Below are positions 38,100-46,739 of a stretch of DNA of 64,000 nucleotides, piece by piece. The notes beneath the pieces are model-generated. The model was given only the letters and a program-made list of their open reading frames with translations, made no database searches and had not been told where the DNA came from. The stretch comes from VXYL01 sp965199945. Its GTDB lineage: Bacteria > Pseudomonadota > Gammaproteobacteria > Pseudomonadales > Azotimanducaceae. The stretch is from positions 2,542,001-2,606,000 of the forward strand of contig OZ241354.1 in assembly GCA_965199945.1 (NCBI GenBank), written 5' to 3'. The first letter of the stretch is position 1. Each line of letters opens with the position of its first letter. A program made the position numbers and the translations under genes.

Positions 38100-40876
38100 C
38101 GCAGTACGGAATCGCGGAGCGCGCGTCGGTCGGTCACTGGCCGCGTTGGCTCGTCGTTCACGAACGGTTGCCTGCGGCCGCCGTTGCGCCCTTGCGCAAC
38201 GCGCTGTTCGCGTTGTTCGTCGTCGGCATCCTGGGCTATGGGGCGGCTTTCGCCTGGCACATGCTCGACCGCTTCGACCTCGTCAACCTGATGCGCGACG
38301 TGAGCTACGACGACGCGTTCTACTACTACCAGATCGCCTACCACATGGCCGAGGGCAGGTTCTCGACCTTCGACGGCGGCCTCACCCGCACCAACGGCTA
38401 CCACCCGCTGTGGCTGTTCCTGCTCACGCCCTTCTACTGGGCGTTCGACAAGACCGAGGCGCTGTTCGCCTTCAAGGCGATCGAGATCGCGCTGCTTGCC
38501 GCTGGCGTGGCCTTGGTCGCCGTCGCGGCGCGCGTGGCGCGGCTGCCGTGGTTCCTGCTGTTCGCCGTGCTGCCGGCGCTCTATGCGCAGACCGGCATGC
38601 TGTTCGGCTTGGAGGCGGCCCTGGTGCTGTTCATGCTGGGGCTGCTGCTCTTGGCCATGTGCCTCTTCGCGGGCGACCCGGCGCGCTGGCGCTGGCCGCT
38701 TGCGGCGGTGGCCTTCGCGCTGCCCTGGGCGCGGCTGGAATGCGCCGCCGTCGCGGTGGCGGCGACCGCGGCGCTGGGCTTCCTCGAGTGGTCGGGCCGG
38801 TTGTCCCATGCTCCCGTCGGCGCTTCGCCAGCGCGGCGGGCGGCGTCTCTTGCCGGGACAGCGTTCGGGCTCTTGCGGCTGCATGCCGTGGTGCCGCTTG
38901 CCGGGGCCTTCGCTGGCTTCCTCGTCTACTTCGCCTACAACGGCATCGTCTTCGGCGGCATCGTGCCGGTGAGCGGAGCGGTCAAGGCGCTCTTGTCGCA
39001 GCGCGAGTGGGAACGGGAAGGCGGCTACGGCCTGGCGGAGAGCTTCGCGGCGTTCGCGCGGTCGGAAGCCTTCGACGGCGAACTCCTGACCGCGCTGGAG
39101 GTGTGCGTCTACGCGCTCTTGGTCTGGTGGCTTGCGCGCGGTTCCCGCAGCCGCGAGGACGCGCTGCTGCTGGCCTTCGCGGCGGGCGTTCTCGGCTTGG
39201 CCGCGGGCCATCTGGCCAAGTTCGCGCAAAGCGTTCTCTCCATGCATCCGGAACAGTCGTTCCAGTACTGGTATTTCGTGCCGGCGTATCTGATGGAGGC
39301 GCTCGTGGTGCCGCTGCGGTGCTGCGTCGGCATCTACCTCGTCCGCCGCTTCGTGGCGCCGAAGCTGCCGCGCGCGGCGGACGTTCTGCGCCTGGCGGCG
39401 ATCGCCGCGGCGGCTGCGGTTCTCGCCGCGAAAGTGGACTTCGCGGCGCCGTTCCGGTTCGTCGATGACGCAAGGGACGAGGTGAAGAGGAAGGACTGGA
39501 ACGTCCGCGCCTACATGGGCGCGGCGGTCATGGACCGCCTGCTGCCGGAGGGCACGCTGGTGGGGTCCTGGGACGGCGGCGCCATCGGCTACTTCTCGCG
39601 CCTGCCGGTGATGAACCTGGATGGATTGGCCAACTCCTACGGCTACAAGGAGGCGATGGAAGAGGACAGCGAAGGCATGTTCTGGCGGCGCCACGGCCTC
39701 TTCCACTTCGGCAACGTGTACAAGGACGGTGCGCCTAGGCAGCGGACAACGGTCCTTTGGGACGAGGAGATATCCTTCCAGTCCGACTCGCCCCACCGAG
39801 GAGCTTCATGGGGTTCGGGTTTCGAGCTGCGCGTCGAGGACGGCCATCTCGTCTACGCGAAGGCGCCATGTACGCCCAACGACGTCGCCGACCCCTTCCT
39901 GCTGCATGTGTTCCCGGTCTCCTTGGACGATCTTCCGGACGAACGCAAGCAGTACCGCTTTGCGAACCTCGACTTTTTGTTCAAGGACCTTGGCGAATGG
40001 CGCGACGACGCATGCGTGGTTCGCGTCGCCCTGCCGGACTACGACATCGCCTTCCTGAGGACTGGCCAATTCATCCCCGACTTGGAGTTCCTGTTCAAGG
40101 CGGCGCGGGGCAGTCGCCTGCGCTGGGGCGGGCTGCAGTTCAAGCTCTACCGCAACGACCCCGAGTGGGCTCGATCGCAGGTCGACGTTGCTTCCTGGTT
40201 TCGGGAGAGGATGACCCCCCACCTCGAGCTCCAGGCGGGCGGCATCGGGCTTCTAGTGGAGGGCAGGACGGCGCAGGCGTTCGCCTGGGACTGCACGGCC
40301 GACGAGAACGACGTTGCCGAGTGGACCTTCGGCGGCAAGGTCGGGGCGGTCAGCGACTGGACGCAGACGGCGGACCGCGTGTGCAGCAGCGACATCCTGC
40401 TGCCGCACGGGCATTCTGGGCCGCTGCACGTGCGGAGCGCGCCGCTGGCCGAGGCCGTGGTCGCTCTGGCTGGCGGCCGTGCGCCGGTGATCCCAGCGGA
40501 CCCGGCGCACGCCGCGGATGCAACGCATCCGGGCGGCTTCGATGTGCATCTGGCGGAGGGCGCCTTGGTCTACGTGAAGGAGGATTGCGAACGGGCGGAC
40601 GTCGACACGCCGTTCTTCCTGCATCTGGTGCCGGTCGGAGACGACTTCGACGACGGCCGCGAAGTGCATGGCTTCAACAACCTCGACTTCATGCTCGAAC
40701 ACCACGGCGAGTGGTTCGGCGAGGAGATGGGAGGCGGCCCATGCCTGGCCGAAGTTCCGCTTCCGGACTACCGCATCGCCAGGATCAGAACCGGCCAGTA
40801 CACGCTGGCGGACTCTCGCGTTGTCTGGGGAGGGGAGCTTGAGACGATCCGAGCGGCGCACTCCCCCGGTCCTTGA
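38096..40876 (+). CDS. array copy 10: full-length GT-C-like membrane protein, last of the array
   Basis: The product has 926 residues from TTG 38096 (TTGA overlap). The membrane part is intact: DDAFYYYQIAYHMAEG, TRTNGYHPLWLF, VMNLDGLANSYGYKEA. As in copy 5, an extra half-module B (HLVYAKAPCTPNDVADPF, LPDERKQYRFANLDF) precedes LFKAARGSRLRWGG, and then one full four-cysteine module follows. The end differs from all others: after VVWGGE the frame runs through a GGGGAGCTTGA copy of the junction motif out of frame and stops at 40876 (LETIRAAHSPGP). This looks like a deletion that fused the tail to the start of a lost eleventh gene. Confidence 0.85.
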   Translation: MTQYGIAERASVGHWPRWLVVHERLPAAAVAPLRNALFALFVVGILGYGAAFAWHMLDRFDLVNLMRDVSYDDAFYYYQIAYHMAEGRFSTFDGGLTRTNGYHPLWLFLLTPFYWAFDKTEALFAFKAIEIALLAAGVALVAVAARVARLPWFLLFAVLPALYAQTGMLFGLEAALVLFMLGLLLLAMCLFAGDPARWRWPLAAVAFALPWARLECAAVAVAATAALGFLEWSGRLSHAPVGASPARRAASLAGTAFGLLRLHAVVPLAGAFAGFLVYFAYNGIVFGGIVPVSGAVKALLSQREWEREGGYGLAESFAAFARSEAFDGELLTALEVCVYALLVWWLARGSRSREDALLLAFAAGVLGLAAGHLAKFAQSVLSMHPEQSFQYWYFVPAYLMEALVVPLRCCVGIYLVRRFVAPKLPRAADVLRLAAIAAAAAVLAAKVDFAAPFRFVDDARDEVKRKDWNVRAYMGAAVMDRLLPEGTLVGSWDGGAIGYFSRLPVMNLDGLANSYGYKEAMEEDSEGMFWRRHGLFHFGNVYKDGAPRQRTTVLWDEEISFQSDSPHRGASWGSGFELRVEDGHLVYAKAPCTPNDVADPFLLHVFPVSLDDLPDERKQYRFANLDFLFKDLGEWRDDACVVRVALPDYDIAFLRTGQFIPDLEFLFKAARGSRLRWGGLQFKLYRNDPEWARSQVDVASWFRERMTPHLELQAGGIGLLVEGRTAQAFAWDCTADENDVAEWTFGGKVGAVSDWTQTADRVCSSDILLPHGHSGPLHVRSAPLAEAVVALAGGRAPVIPADPAHAADATHPGGFDVHLAEGALVYVKEDCERADVDTPFFLHLVPVGDDFDDGREVHGFNNLDFMLEHHGEWFGEEMGGGPCLAEVPLPDYRIARIRTGQYTLADSRVVWGGELETIRAAHSPGP
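40839..40876 (+). other. relic of an eleventh array-gene start
   Basis: The sequence AGGGGAGCTTGA matches the junction found at the end of the other copies (GGAGGGAGCTTGA), but here it is read in a different frame by copy 10. The TTG at 40839 opens a short frame with no membrane-protein homology. It marks the point where the array was cut off on its right side. Positions 40877-40974 hold only the leader of the next gene. Confidence 0.5.
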
Positions 40877-40974
40877 GTCCTCGGTGTGCGCCCGCGCGCA
40901 GCCGGTCCGAAACCGTTGCGCTACTGCCAGCAAGCGTGCAATCGTCGCTCGCAGAGGAGCCTAGGAGCGTTGCC

Positions 40975-41865
40975 ATGAACTCCGAAGTCGTCATCACTTG
41001 CGCCGTCACAGGGGCCGGGGACACCGTGGGCAAGCATCCGGACATCCCCGTGACGCCGCAGCAGATCGCGGAATCGGCCATCGACGCGGCGAAGGCCGGG
41101 GCCGCAGTCGTGCATTGCCATGTGCGCGATCCGCAGACCGGCAAGGGCAGCCGCGACGTGGCGCTGTATCGGGAAGTCGTCGCCCGCATCCGCGAATCGG
41201 CGACCGACGTGGTCGTCAACCTCACCGCCGGCATGGGCGGCGACTTGGCGATCGGGCCGGATGACCAGCCGACCTCCTTCGGGGAGGAGACGGATCTCGT
41301 CGGCGCCGTGGCGCGATTGCCGCACGTCGAAGAGCTGCTGCCGGAGATCTGCTCGCTGGACTGCGGCTCGTACAACTTCGGCGAGGGCTCGCTCGTCTAC
41401 GTCTCCACGCCGGACATGCTGCGGCGGGGCGCGAAACGCATCCGCGAACTGGGCGTGAAGCCGGAACTGGAAGTCTTCGACACCGGCCATCTGTGGTTCT
41501 GCAAGCAGATGCTGGAAGAAGGCCTCCTTGAAGAACCGCCGCTGTTCCAGCTTTGCCACGGCATTCCCTGGGGCGCGCCGCCGGAGATCGGCGTCCTGAA
41601 GGCGTGCGTGGAGGCGCTGCCGGCGAGCGCCAACTTCACCGCCTTCGCCATCAGCCGCAATCAAATGGCGTTCGCCGCCGCGTCCGTGCTGCTTGGCGGC
41701 CATGTGCGCGTGGGGCTGGAAGACAACCTCTACTTGCGGCGCGGCGTTTTCGCCAGCAACGCGCAGCTGGTGGAACAGGCGCGGACCATCGTGGAATGCA
41801 TGGGTGCGCGCGTGCTCGACCCGGACGAAGCGCGCGCCAAGTTCGGCCTCGCCAAGCGCGGCTGA
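40975..41865 (+). CDS. BKACE-family beta-keto acid cleavage enzyme, probably dehydrocarnitine cleavage
   Basis: The protein has 296 residues, the usual length of the BKACE (DUF849) family. Start ATG 40975 has TAGGAG 8 bases upstream. The zinc-binding H47-x-H49 is visible in VVHCHVRDP, with VNLTAGMGGD and GLEDNLYLRRG as further family motifs. These enzymes condense a beta-keto acid with acetyl-CoA, releasing acetoacetate and a new CoA ester. The next gene is an L-carnitine dehydrogenase, so the likely substrate is 3-dehydrocarnitine, giving betainyl-CoA. No betainyl-CoA thioesterase gene is seen in the window. Confidence 0.9.
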   Translation: MNSEVVITCAVTGAGDTVGKHPDIPVTPQQIAESAIDAAKAGAAVVHCHVRDPQTGKGSRDVALYREVVARIRESATDVVVNLTAGMGGDLAIGPDDQPTSFGEETDLVGAVARLPHVEELLPEICSLDCGSYNFGEGSLVYVSTPDMLRRGAKRIRELGVKPELEVFDTGHLWFCKQMLEEGLLEEPPLFQLCHGIPWGAPPEIGVLKACVEALPASANFTAFAISRNQMAFAAASVLLGGHVRVGLEDNLYLRRGVFASNAQLVEQARTIVECMGARVLDPDEARAKFGLAKRG

Positions 41866-41893
41866 CCTCCTGCGGACACGATCGGGCGCACGC

Positions 41894-42907
41894 ATGGCAA
41901 CGCTGGCCGTCGTTGGCGCCGGCGTTATCGGTGCCGGCTGGGCCGCGCGCGCCCTCGCCCACGGCTTGGACGTGGCGGCCTGGGATGTTGCGCCGAGTTG
42001 GCAGGCAAAGCTCGAATCGGCCGTGGCGAACGCTTGGCCAGCGCTTGCCGAACTCGGCCTGTTCCCCGGCGCGAGTCAAGGCCGACTGCACTGCGCCGCC
42101 TCGCTGGAAGACGCTTGCGCGAAGGCCGATTTCGTCCAGGAGAGCGCCCCGGAGAGGCTCGACGCGAAGCAGCGTGTGCTTGCCGCGATAGATGCCGTCG
42201 CCCCGGCATCGACGGTAATCGCGTCGAGCACCTCCGGCCTGCTGCCCACCGATCTGCAAGCGGATTGCCGCCAGCCCCAGCGCATCGTGGTGGGCCACCC
42301 CTTCAACCCGGTCTATCTTCTGCCGCTGGTGGAAGTGTTGGGCGGCGAGCATACGGCGGGACCGAACGTCGAGGGCGCCTGCGCGTTCTACGCCGACTTG
42401 GGAATGCACCCGCTGCGCGTGCGCAAGGAGGTGCCGGGCTTCCTTTCGGACCGGCTGCAAGAGGCGCTGTGGCGCGAAGCGCTGCATCTCGTGAACGAAG
42501 ACGTCGCCAGTACCGAGGAGCTGGACGCCGCGATTGTCTACGGCCCGGGCCTGCGCTGGGCCTTCATGGGCACCTGCCTCGCGTTCCACATGGCCGGCGG
42601 CGAACAGGGCATGAAGCACTTCATGGCGCAGTTCGGCCCGGCGCTCAAGCTGCCGTGGACCAAGCTCGAGGCGCCCGAGCTCACGCCAGCGCTGATCGAC
42701 AAAGTGGCGAGCGGCACCGAACGCCAAGCCGCTGGACGCACGGTGAAGGAGTTGGAGCGGCAGCGCGACCGCTGCCTGCTTGCGATCATGCGGGCGCTGC
42801 GGGAGTTCGAGGTCGGCGCCGGCGCAACCTTGGCGGCGCACGAAGCAAGGCGGCGCGAGGCATCGGCGGCGAAGGGCGACGACGCCGGGCGCGGCCCGTC
42901 CGCGTAG
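41894..42907 (+). CDS. lcdH: L-carnitine 3-dehydrogenase
   Basis: The protein has 337 residues and belongs to the 3-hydroxyacyl-CoA dehydrogenase superfamily. The N-terminal NAD-binding motif is VVGAGVIGAGWAARAL. FVQESAPERLDAKQ and VGHPFNPVYLLPLVEVLGG are typical of carnitine dehydrogenases. The C-terminal part is mostly helical, with YGPGLRWAFMG and a charged Arg/Ala tail. It oxidises L-carnitine to 3-dehydrocarnitine with NAD, feeding the upstream BKACE enzyme. It starts 28 bases after that gene, and the two probably form one operon. Confidence 0.87.
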   Translation: MATLAVVGAGVIGAGWAARALAHGLDVAAWDVAPSWQAKLESAVANAWPALAELGLFPGASQGRLHCAASLEDACAKADFVQESAPERLDAKQRVLAAIDAVAPASTVIASSTSGLLPTDLQADCRQPQRIVVGHPFNPVYLLPLVEVLGGEHTAGPNVEGACAFYADLGMHPLRVRKEVPGFLSDRLQEALWREALHLVNEDVASTEELDAAIVYGPGLRWAFMGTCLAFHMAGGEQGMKHFMAQFGPALKLPWTKLEAPELTPALIDKVASGTERQAAGRTVKELERQRDRCLLAIMRALREFEVGAGATLAAHEARRREASAAKGDDAGRGPSA

Positions 42908-42922
42908 AGCGGCCGCTCGGCG

Positions 42923-44110
42923 TCAGTACGGGCGGGCGTCCCGCGCTCGGCTGCCGCGGATCGGCTTGCAGGTCCATTCGGACTGGATCTCGTCGCCGAT
43001 GGTGATGTTCTGGCATTGCGTCGCCTCGTCAATGAAGTGGCAGCGCAATGTCTTGAAGTTGAAGCTCCAGGCGTTTCCCGGGTCGGTGTCGAAGCGGCAG
43101 GCGACGCGGTGTTCGCCGTTGCCGTATTGGGCGCGGTAGTCGGCGACGATGGCGTCCAAGGCGGCGTCCGTGAAGCGCTCCGGCAAGAGGTTGCGGGTCT
43201 CGTTGTAGTAGGCGAGAATGGATGTCGAGGTGCGCGGCTCGGCTGCCACGCCCAGCCAGCCGATGCCGGCCTCCAGATCGGACGGCACGCCGCCCCGGCC
43301 GTGCAGATAGATGTCCGCCGCCGAGGCCTGCGCCCACTTGAAGCCGCGCTTGGCGGCCACCACCAGAAACGGCAGCGCTTCCTTGTAGCGCTTTTCCCTG
43401 TAGAGCTGCGAGCCGCGGTTGGCGGCCTCGTAGACTTCGGAAATGAACGCGCCGGAGGGAATCTGCCCGCGCTCCGGCGCCGGCGCCCTCACCACCGGCG
43501 CCGTGACGACCATCTCTTCGACGTAGTTCTCGCCGTCGTAGCTGCTCGCCTCGCGCATCTGCGCGTCGAACTCCGGGTCGTCCAGGAAGCGGCAGCGCAA
43601 CTCCTCCACCACTTCGCCGAACAACTGGCAGTCCACGCCGTGGGCATGGCCGCCGTAGACCGAGGAAAAACGCTGCGCCAGCCGAGCCGCCAAGGCGCGC
43701 TGCTCGTCGGGAAGCTGCGCCAGCACTTGCGCGTAGTAATCCTCTACCGCCGACGTGGTGGGTCGGCTGGCGGCGGCGCCGAGCCAGCCGAGCCCTGCCC
43801 GCACGTCTCGATCCACGCCGCGCCCGTGCAGGTAGATGTCCCCCACCTTGGCCTGGGTGAGCTTGAAGCCGCGTTGGGCGGCCAACAGGAGCGGCGCCAA
43901 GGCTTCGGCGTACTGCCCGTTGTCGTAGAGATCGGAGCCCGTCCGGGCGGCGGCATAGATCTCCGCCATGAGCGCCTCGGGGCCGGTTGCTTCGTCTGCG
44001 GCCGGCGACGCACTCTCGCCGGCGACAGCGGCAACGGCGCCGTCGTCGGCAAGCGCGAGCGGCGCGGCCAGAACGAAACCAAGAAGGGTGCGGCGGATTG
44101 CGCGGAACAT
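42923..44110 (-). CDS. secreted Sel1-like repeat protein, internally duplicated
   Basis: The protein has 395 residues and a signal peptide (MFRAIRRTLLGFVLAAPLALA). Two homologous halves of about 170 residues each contain a Sel1-like helical pair: QYAEALAPLLLAAQRGFKL with DIYLHGRGVDRD, and RYKEALPFLVVAAKRGFKW with DIYLHGRGGVPSD. Each half ends with a cysteine-bearing stretch (RVACRFDTD; GVDCQLFGE, LRCRFLDD). Sel1 repeats usually mediate protein-protein contacts in the periplasm. It converges on lcdH with only 15 bp between stops. No partner is evident. Confidence 0.85.
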   Translation of the reverse strand: MFRAIRRTLLGFVLAAPLALADDGAVAAVAGESASPAADEATGPEALMAEIYAAARTGSDLYDNGQYAEALAPLLLAAQRGFKLTQAKVGDIYLHGRGVDRDVRAGLGWLGAAASRPTTSAVEDYYAQVLAQLPDEQRALAARLAQRFSSVYGGHAHGVDCQLFGEVVEELRCRFLDDPEFDAQMREASSYDGENYVEEMVVTAPVVRAPAPERGQIPSGAFISEVYEAANRGSQLYREKRYKEALPFLVVAAKRGFKWAQASAADIYLHGRGGVPSDLEAGIGWLGVAAEPRTSTSILAYYNETRNLLPERFTDAALDAIVADYRAQYGNGEHRVACRFDTDPGNAWSFNFKTLRCHFIDEATQCQNITIGDEIQSEWTCKPIRGSRARDARPY

Positions 44111-44376
44111 TGCGACAGTAAGCGAGGTGTCGAATCCGAAGGCGGCGATTCAATCACAGCTTGCGGCCTGCTTGAAGAACCCGCCATGGCATGAACGTCG
44201 TGCGCACCCGACAGTCGACTTGAGCAGCGGCTGCCCAACGATGCGGGCAAGGCGGAAACCACGTTCAAGCAGCAGTGACCGCGCACCATATTCTTCGTTT
44301 TTCCACAGCAATCTCCACGGCGCTGGCGCCGACGTTGCGCTACGATGCCGGTGACTGCGGCAAGTGGAGAAGCAAC

Positions 44377-45372
44377 ATGACCGAGACCCGCGCATCCTAT
44401 CGGGCGCTGCCAGACGCCGAACCGATCCGCCACAGGGAACGTCCCCCGCAAGGCCGACGCCTTCCGCTGCGCGCGGACCCACGGCTGCGTGTGGCGATGG
44501 CGGACTTTCCCGGCTGCCGGCCGGTACGCATCTCGCGGCAGGAGATCGACTCCTGGGAGGGGCGCTTCGAGTATTGGGACGCCCGCACGGAAATCGCCAT
44601 GGTGGCCGAACAGGTCACGACCTACCACGAGTATCCGTCCCAGCGGCTGGCGCGCTTGACGGAGGTCATCGCCGCAAGCCGGGGGTCGCCCATCGACACC
44701 GTGGGCTGCGCAGACCTGCTGCTGCGCGACCGGCACGGCGACAAGGCGCGCATCATGCAGGCGGACCAGACCGTGTATCTGCATCCGGCCCGCGACCGAC
44801 CGCGAGGCCCGGCCATGGAAGTGGGTCAAAAGCTGCCGGACGTGGTGCTCGAGGTCGATCACACCACGGACGTCTACCGCAAGAAGATCGAGCTCTACGA
44901 GGCATGGGGCTTCCCGGAGCTGTGGGTGGAAGTGCCCGATGCCCGATCGCCGAGCCGCCCCAAGGGCAAGGTGCCCGGCCTGCGGATCCATGTGCTGGGG
45001 GCGGCCGGCTGCTTCGAGGAGCGCACCGCAAGCGCGGCGTTCCCCGACTGGACGGCGACGGCGATACACCGCGCCTTGAACGAGGAGAAGCTCTCGGAAG
45101 AGACCGTTGCGACCCTGCGCAGGATCGGGCGCGCACTGGGCGAGCGGGAGGGCACGACGCAGGACGACTCGCCCTTCTTGCGAGCGGAGCGGCTGGACGC
45201 GCAGCGAACGCTCTTGGCCGAACAGGCCAGCACGCGGCTGGGCGCCTCGGACGTCCACCGCCTGCGACTGCTGCTGGCGGCCGTCGACGATCCGGAGGTT
45301 CTCGCTCGCGTGGGCAAGGGCCTCGTGAACGGCGCCAGCGGCGCGGAGTTGGCAAGCATGTTGGCTGGATAG
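44377..45372 (+). CDS. Uma2-family (DUF820) putative endonuclease
   Basis: The protein has 331 residues. Start ATG 44377 is chosen for the GTGGAGAAG just upstream. The core around residues 150-190, PDVVLEVDHTTDVYRKK then ELWVEVPD, is the Uma2 PD-(D/E)XK-like fold (D, E, then a Lys-rich helix). It is extended by about 100 C-terminal residues of mostly helical character. Uma2 proteins are widespread and poorly characterised, and many are thought to act on DNA. It is divergent from the Sel1 gene, with 266 bp between starts. The next gene is convergent. Confidence 0.8.
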   Translation: MTETRASYRALPDAEPIRHRERPPQGRRLPLRADPRLRVAMADFPGCRPVRISRQEIDSWEGRFEYWDARTEIAMVAEQVTTYHEYPSQRLARLTEVIAASRGSPIDTVGCADLLLRDRHGDKARIMQADQTVYLHPARDRPRGPAMEVGQKLPDVVLEVDHTTDVYRKKIELYEAWGFPELWVEVPDARSPSRPKGKVPGLRIHVLGAAGCFEERTASAAFPDWTATAIHRALNEEKLSEETVATLRRIGRALGEREGTTQDDSPFLRAERLDAQRTLLAEQASTRLGASDVHRLRLLLAAVDDPEVLARVGKGLVNGASGAELASMLAG

Positions 45373-45383
45373 ACTTCGTCGAT

Positions 45384-45399
45384 CCGGCCACTCGGCCGG
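45384..45399. terminator. hairpin between convergent genes
   Basis: A perfect 6-bp stem, CCGGCC (45384-45389) with GGCCGG (45394-45399), loop ACTC. It lies in the 30-bp gap between two convergent stops (45372 and 45403). There is no T-tract, so a bidirectional intrinsic terminator is only plausible. Confidence 0.4.
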
Positions 45400-45402
45400 C
45401 GC

Positions 45403-46554
45403 TCAAGGCCACAGCCGCCCCTCGGCAACGGCGGCGGCCAGCCGAGTGGCAGGCCAGATGTCGATGCCGTCTTCGGAACGAAACGACCGTTCGCCGGCGT
45501 AGACCAGCACGCGGCGCGCCAGGCCCGGCAGTTCCGCGATGGCCCGCAAGCCCTTCAGATGGCCCGTGTGATGGCGCGGCGCGGCCTTCACTTCGATGGC
45601 GAGGGTCTCTGTTCCCCGCCGCAAGAGGAAGTCCACTTCCACATCGGCGCGGTGCGGCGACCAGTAGTGGATGTCGTCGTAGAGCGCGCGCTGCTCGGCG
45701 TGGGTGCGCAGCAGCGTGTGGACCCAGCACTCGAACAGCGCCCCGCGTTCCTCCGCGCCCACATCGCCGAACTGCTTCTTCACTGCCCGAACGACGCCCG
45801 GATCGATCCAGTAGAGCTTGGGCAGCTTGCGTTCGCGCACGCGCAGCTTGGCCTCGAACGCCGGCAGTCTGGCCGTAAGCAAGGTGTCGTCGAGAATGTC
45901 GAGGTAGCCCTGCACCGTGGCGCGGGCGACGCCGCTGTCGCGGGCGATGCCAGCGACGTTCACGACTTGCCCGTTCAACACGGCCGCCACGGCGAGGAAG
46001 CGCACGAATCCCGGCAGATTCCGCACCAGTCCTTCGGCGCGGATCTCTTCGCGCAGGTAGAGCTGCGCGTAGGCGTCGAGGACCGCCGCGGGTTCCTCGC
46101 TCGCCCACACCAGCGGCAGTGCGCCGTGGCGCAGCACGCGCTCCAGATCGAACTGCGCACCGAGCTCGGCGGGCGCTAGGGGGAACATCGTCCGCTTGAG
46201 GGCCCGCCCAGCCAGCAGGTTGACGCCTGCCGCCCTCAGCTTGCGGGCGCTTGAGCCAAGCAGCGCAAAGCGCAGCCGCTTGGACTCGATCAACCGATGC
46301 ACGTCGTTCAACAGCGCCGGCAGACGCTGCACCTCGTCCACCACAACCCAGTCGTCGGCCCGCAGATAGCCCAGGGAGGCGGCAAACCGCGCCGGGTCGG
46401 CAAGCAGGTCCTGGTACAGCCCCTCGTCGAGCAGGTCCACGTAGGCGGCGTCGGGAAAGGTCGTCCGCGCCCATGTGCTCTTGCCCACGCCGCGCATCCC
46501 GAACAGAAAGAAGCTCTGCCGCGGCGCTTGGAGGAGTCGATGAAAGTTGCTCAC
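45403..46554 (-). CDS. AAA ATPase with DUF4143-type C-terminal domain
   Basis: The protein has 383 residues from a GTG start at 46554 (VSNFHRLLQAPRQSFFLFG). Walker A is GMRGVGKSTW and Walker B is DDWVVVDEVQR. The C-terminal half has the DUF4143 layout, ending with VDFLLRRG and LAIEVKAAP, a nuclease-like D-x-ExK pattern, as is typical of this group. Members are often found singly and have been proposed to act as mobile or toxin-like ATPases. It is divergent from the PA4642-family gene across a comparatively AT-rich 185-bp gap, where a TTGACA lies at about 46635 with no convincing partner box. Confidence 0.85.
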   Translation of the reverse strand: MSNFHRLLQAPRQSFFLFGMRGVGKSTWARTTFPDAAYVDLLDEGLYQDLLADPARFAASLGYLRADDWVVVDEVQRLPALLNDVHRLIESKRLRFALLGSSARKLRAAGVNLLAGRALKRTMFPLAPAELGAQFDLERVLRHGALPLVWASEEPAAVLDAYAQLYLREEIRAEGLVRNLPGFVRFLAVAAVLNGQVVNVAGIARDSGVARATVQGYLDILDDTLLTARLPAFEAKLRVRERKLPKLYWIDPGVVRAVKKQFGDVGAEERGALFECWVHTLLRTHAEQRALYDDIHYWSPHRADVEVDFLLRRGTETLAIEVKAAPRHHTGHLKGLRAIAELPGLARRVLVYAGERSFRSEDGIDIWPATRLAAAVAEGRLWP

Positions 46555-46739
46555 TGTGTCGTCGTTTTGCGGCGAAGAATGATGGCACACTATACATTTT
46601 TCACCAGCGGCGGCGCTCCTGCGGTATTCGCCGAATTGACAAATCGGCCATCGCCGTCTTGCCGCGTCGCCTTCGATAGAATGGACGCCCAGCGCTGCTC
46701 CGCACATGAGAGGGATGGAAGACGAATGCCGAGGTGCAT

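Larger units (their letters stand above)
14842..40876 (+). other. ten-gene tandem array of GT-C-like membrane proteins with variable C-terminal modules
   Basis: Ten paralogous genes lie head to tail on the plus strand with no intergenic DNA. Each copy has, when intact, an N-terminal polytopic membrane part of about 540 residues with the motifs DDAFYYFQIAYHMAEG and TRTNGYHPLW, resembling the first periplasmic loop of GT-C (PMT/ArnT-like) glycosyltransferases. This is followed by an exported-looking tail built of 211-residue modules. Each full module has two halves: half A with two conserved cysteines (around A-x-E-C-A-A-D-E-V and G-x-C-x-S), and half B with two more (around V-K-x-x-C-E and P-C-L-A-E-V-P-L-P), ending R-T-G-Q-Y. 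Every internal junction reads ACG-GAG-GGR-GCK-TGA, where the stop overlaps a GTG or TTG start. Full-length copies are 2, 3, 5, 8 and 10; copies 1, 4, 6, 7 and 9 are altered. Confidence 0.9.

Noticed and set aside
14842..40876. The array as a CRISPR array, integron or transposon
   Set aside because: Units are 0.9-3.5 kb protein-coding genes without short spaced repeats, attachment-site-like elements, integrase or transposase genes, or terminal inverted repeats.
42907..42918. GAGCGGCCGCTC palindrome after lcdH as a terminator
   Set aside because: It has no loop and no T-tract; it is a short GC palindrome expected by chance in this composition.
46630..46680. TTGACA near 46635 as a promoter of the PA4642-family gene
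   Set aside because: No -10 box lies at a suitable distance, so the claim is not supported.
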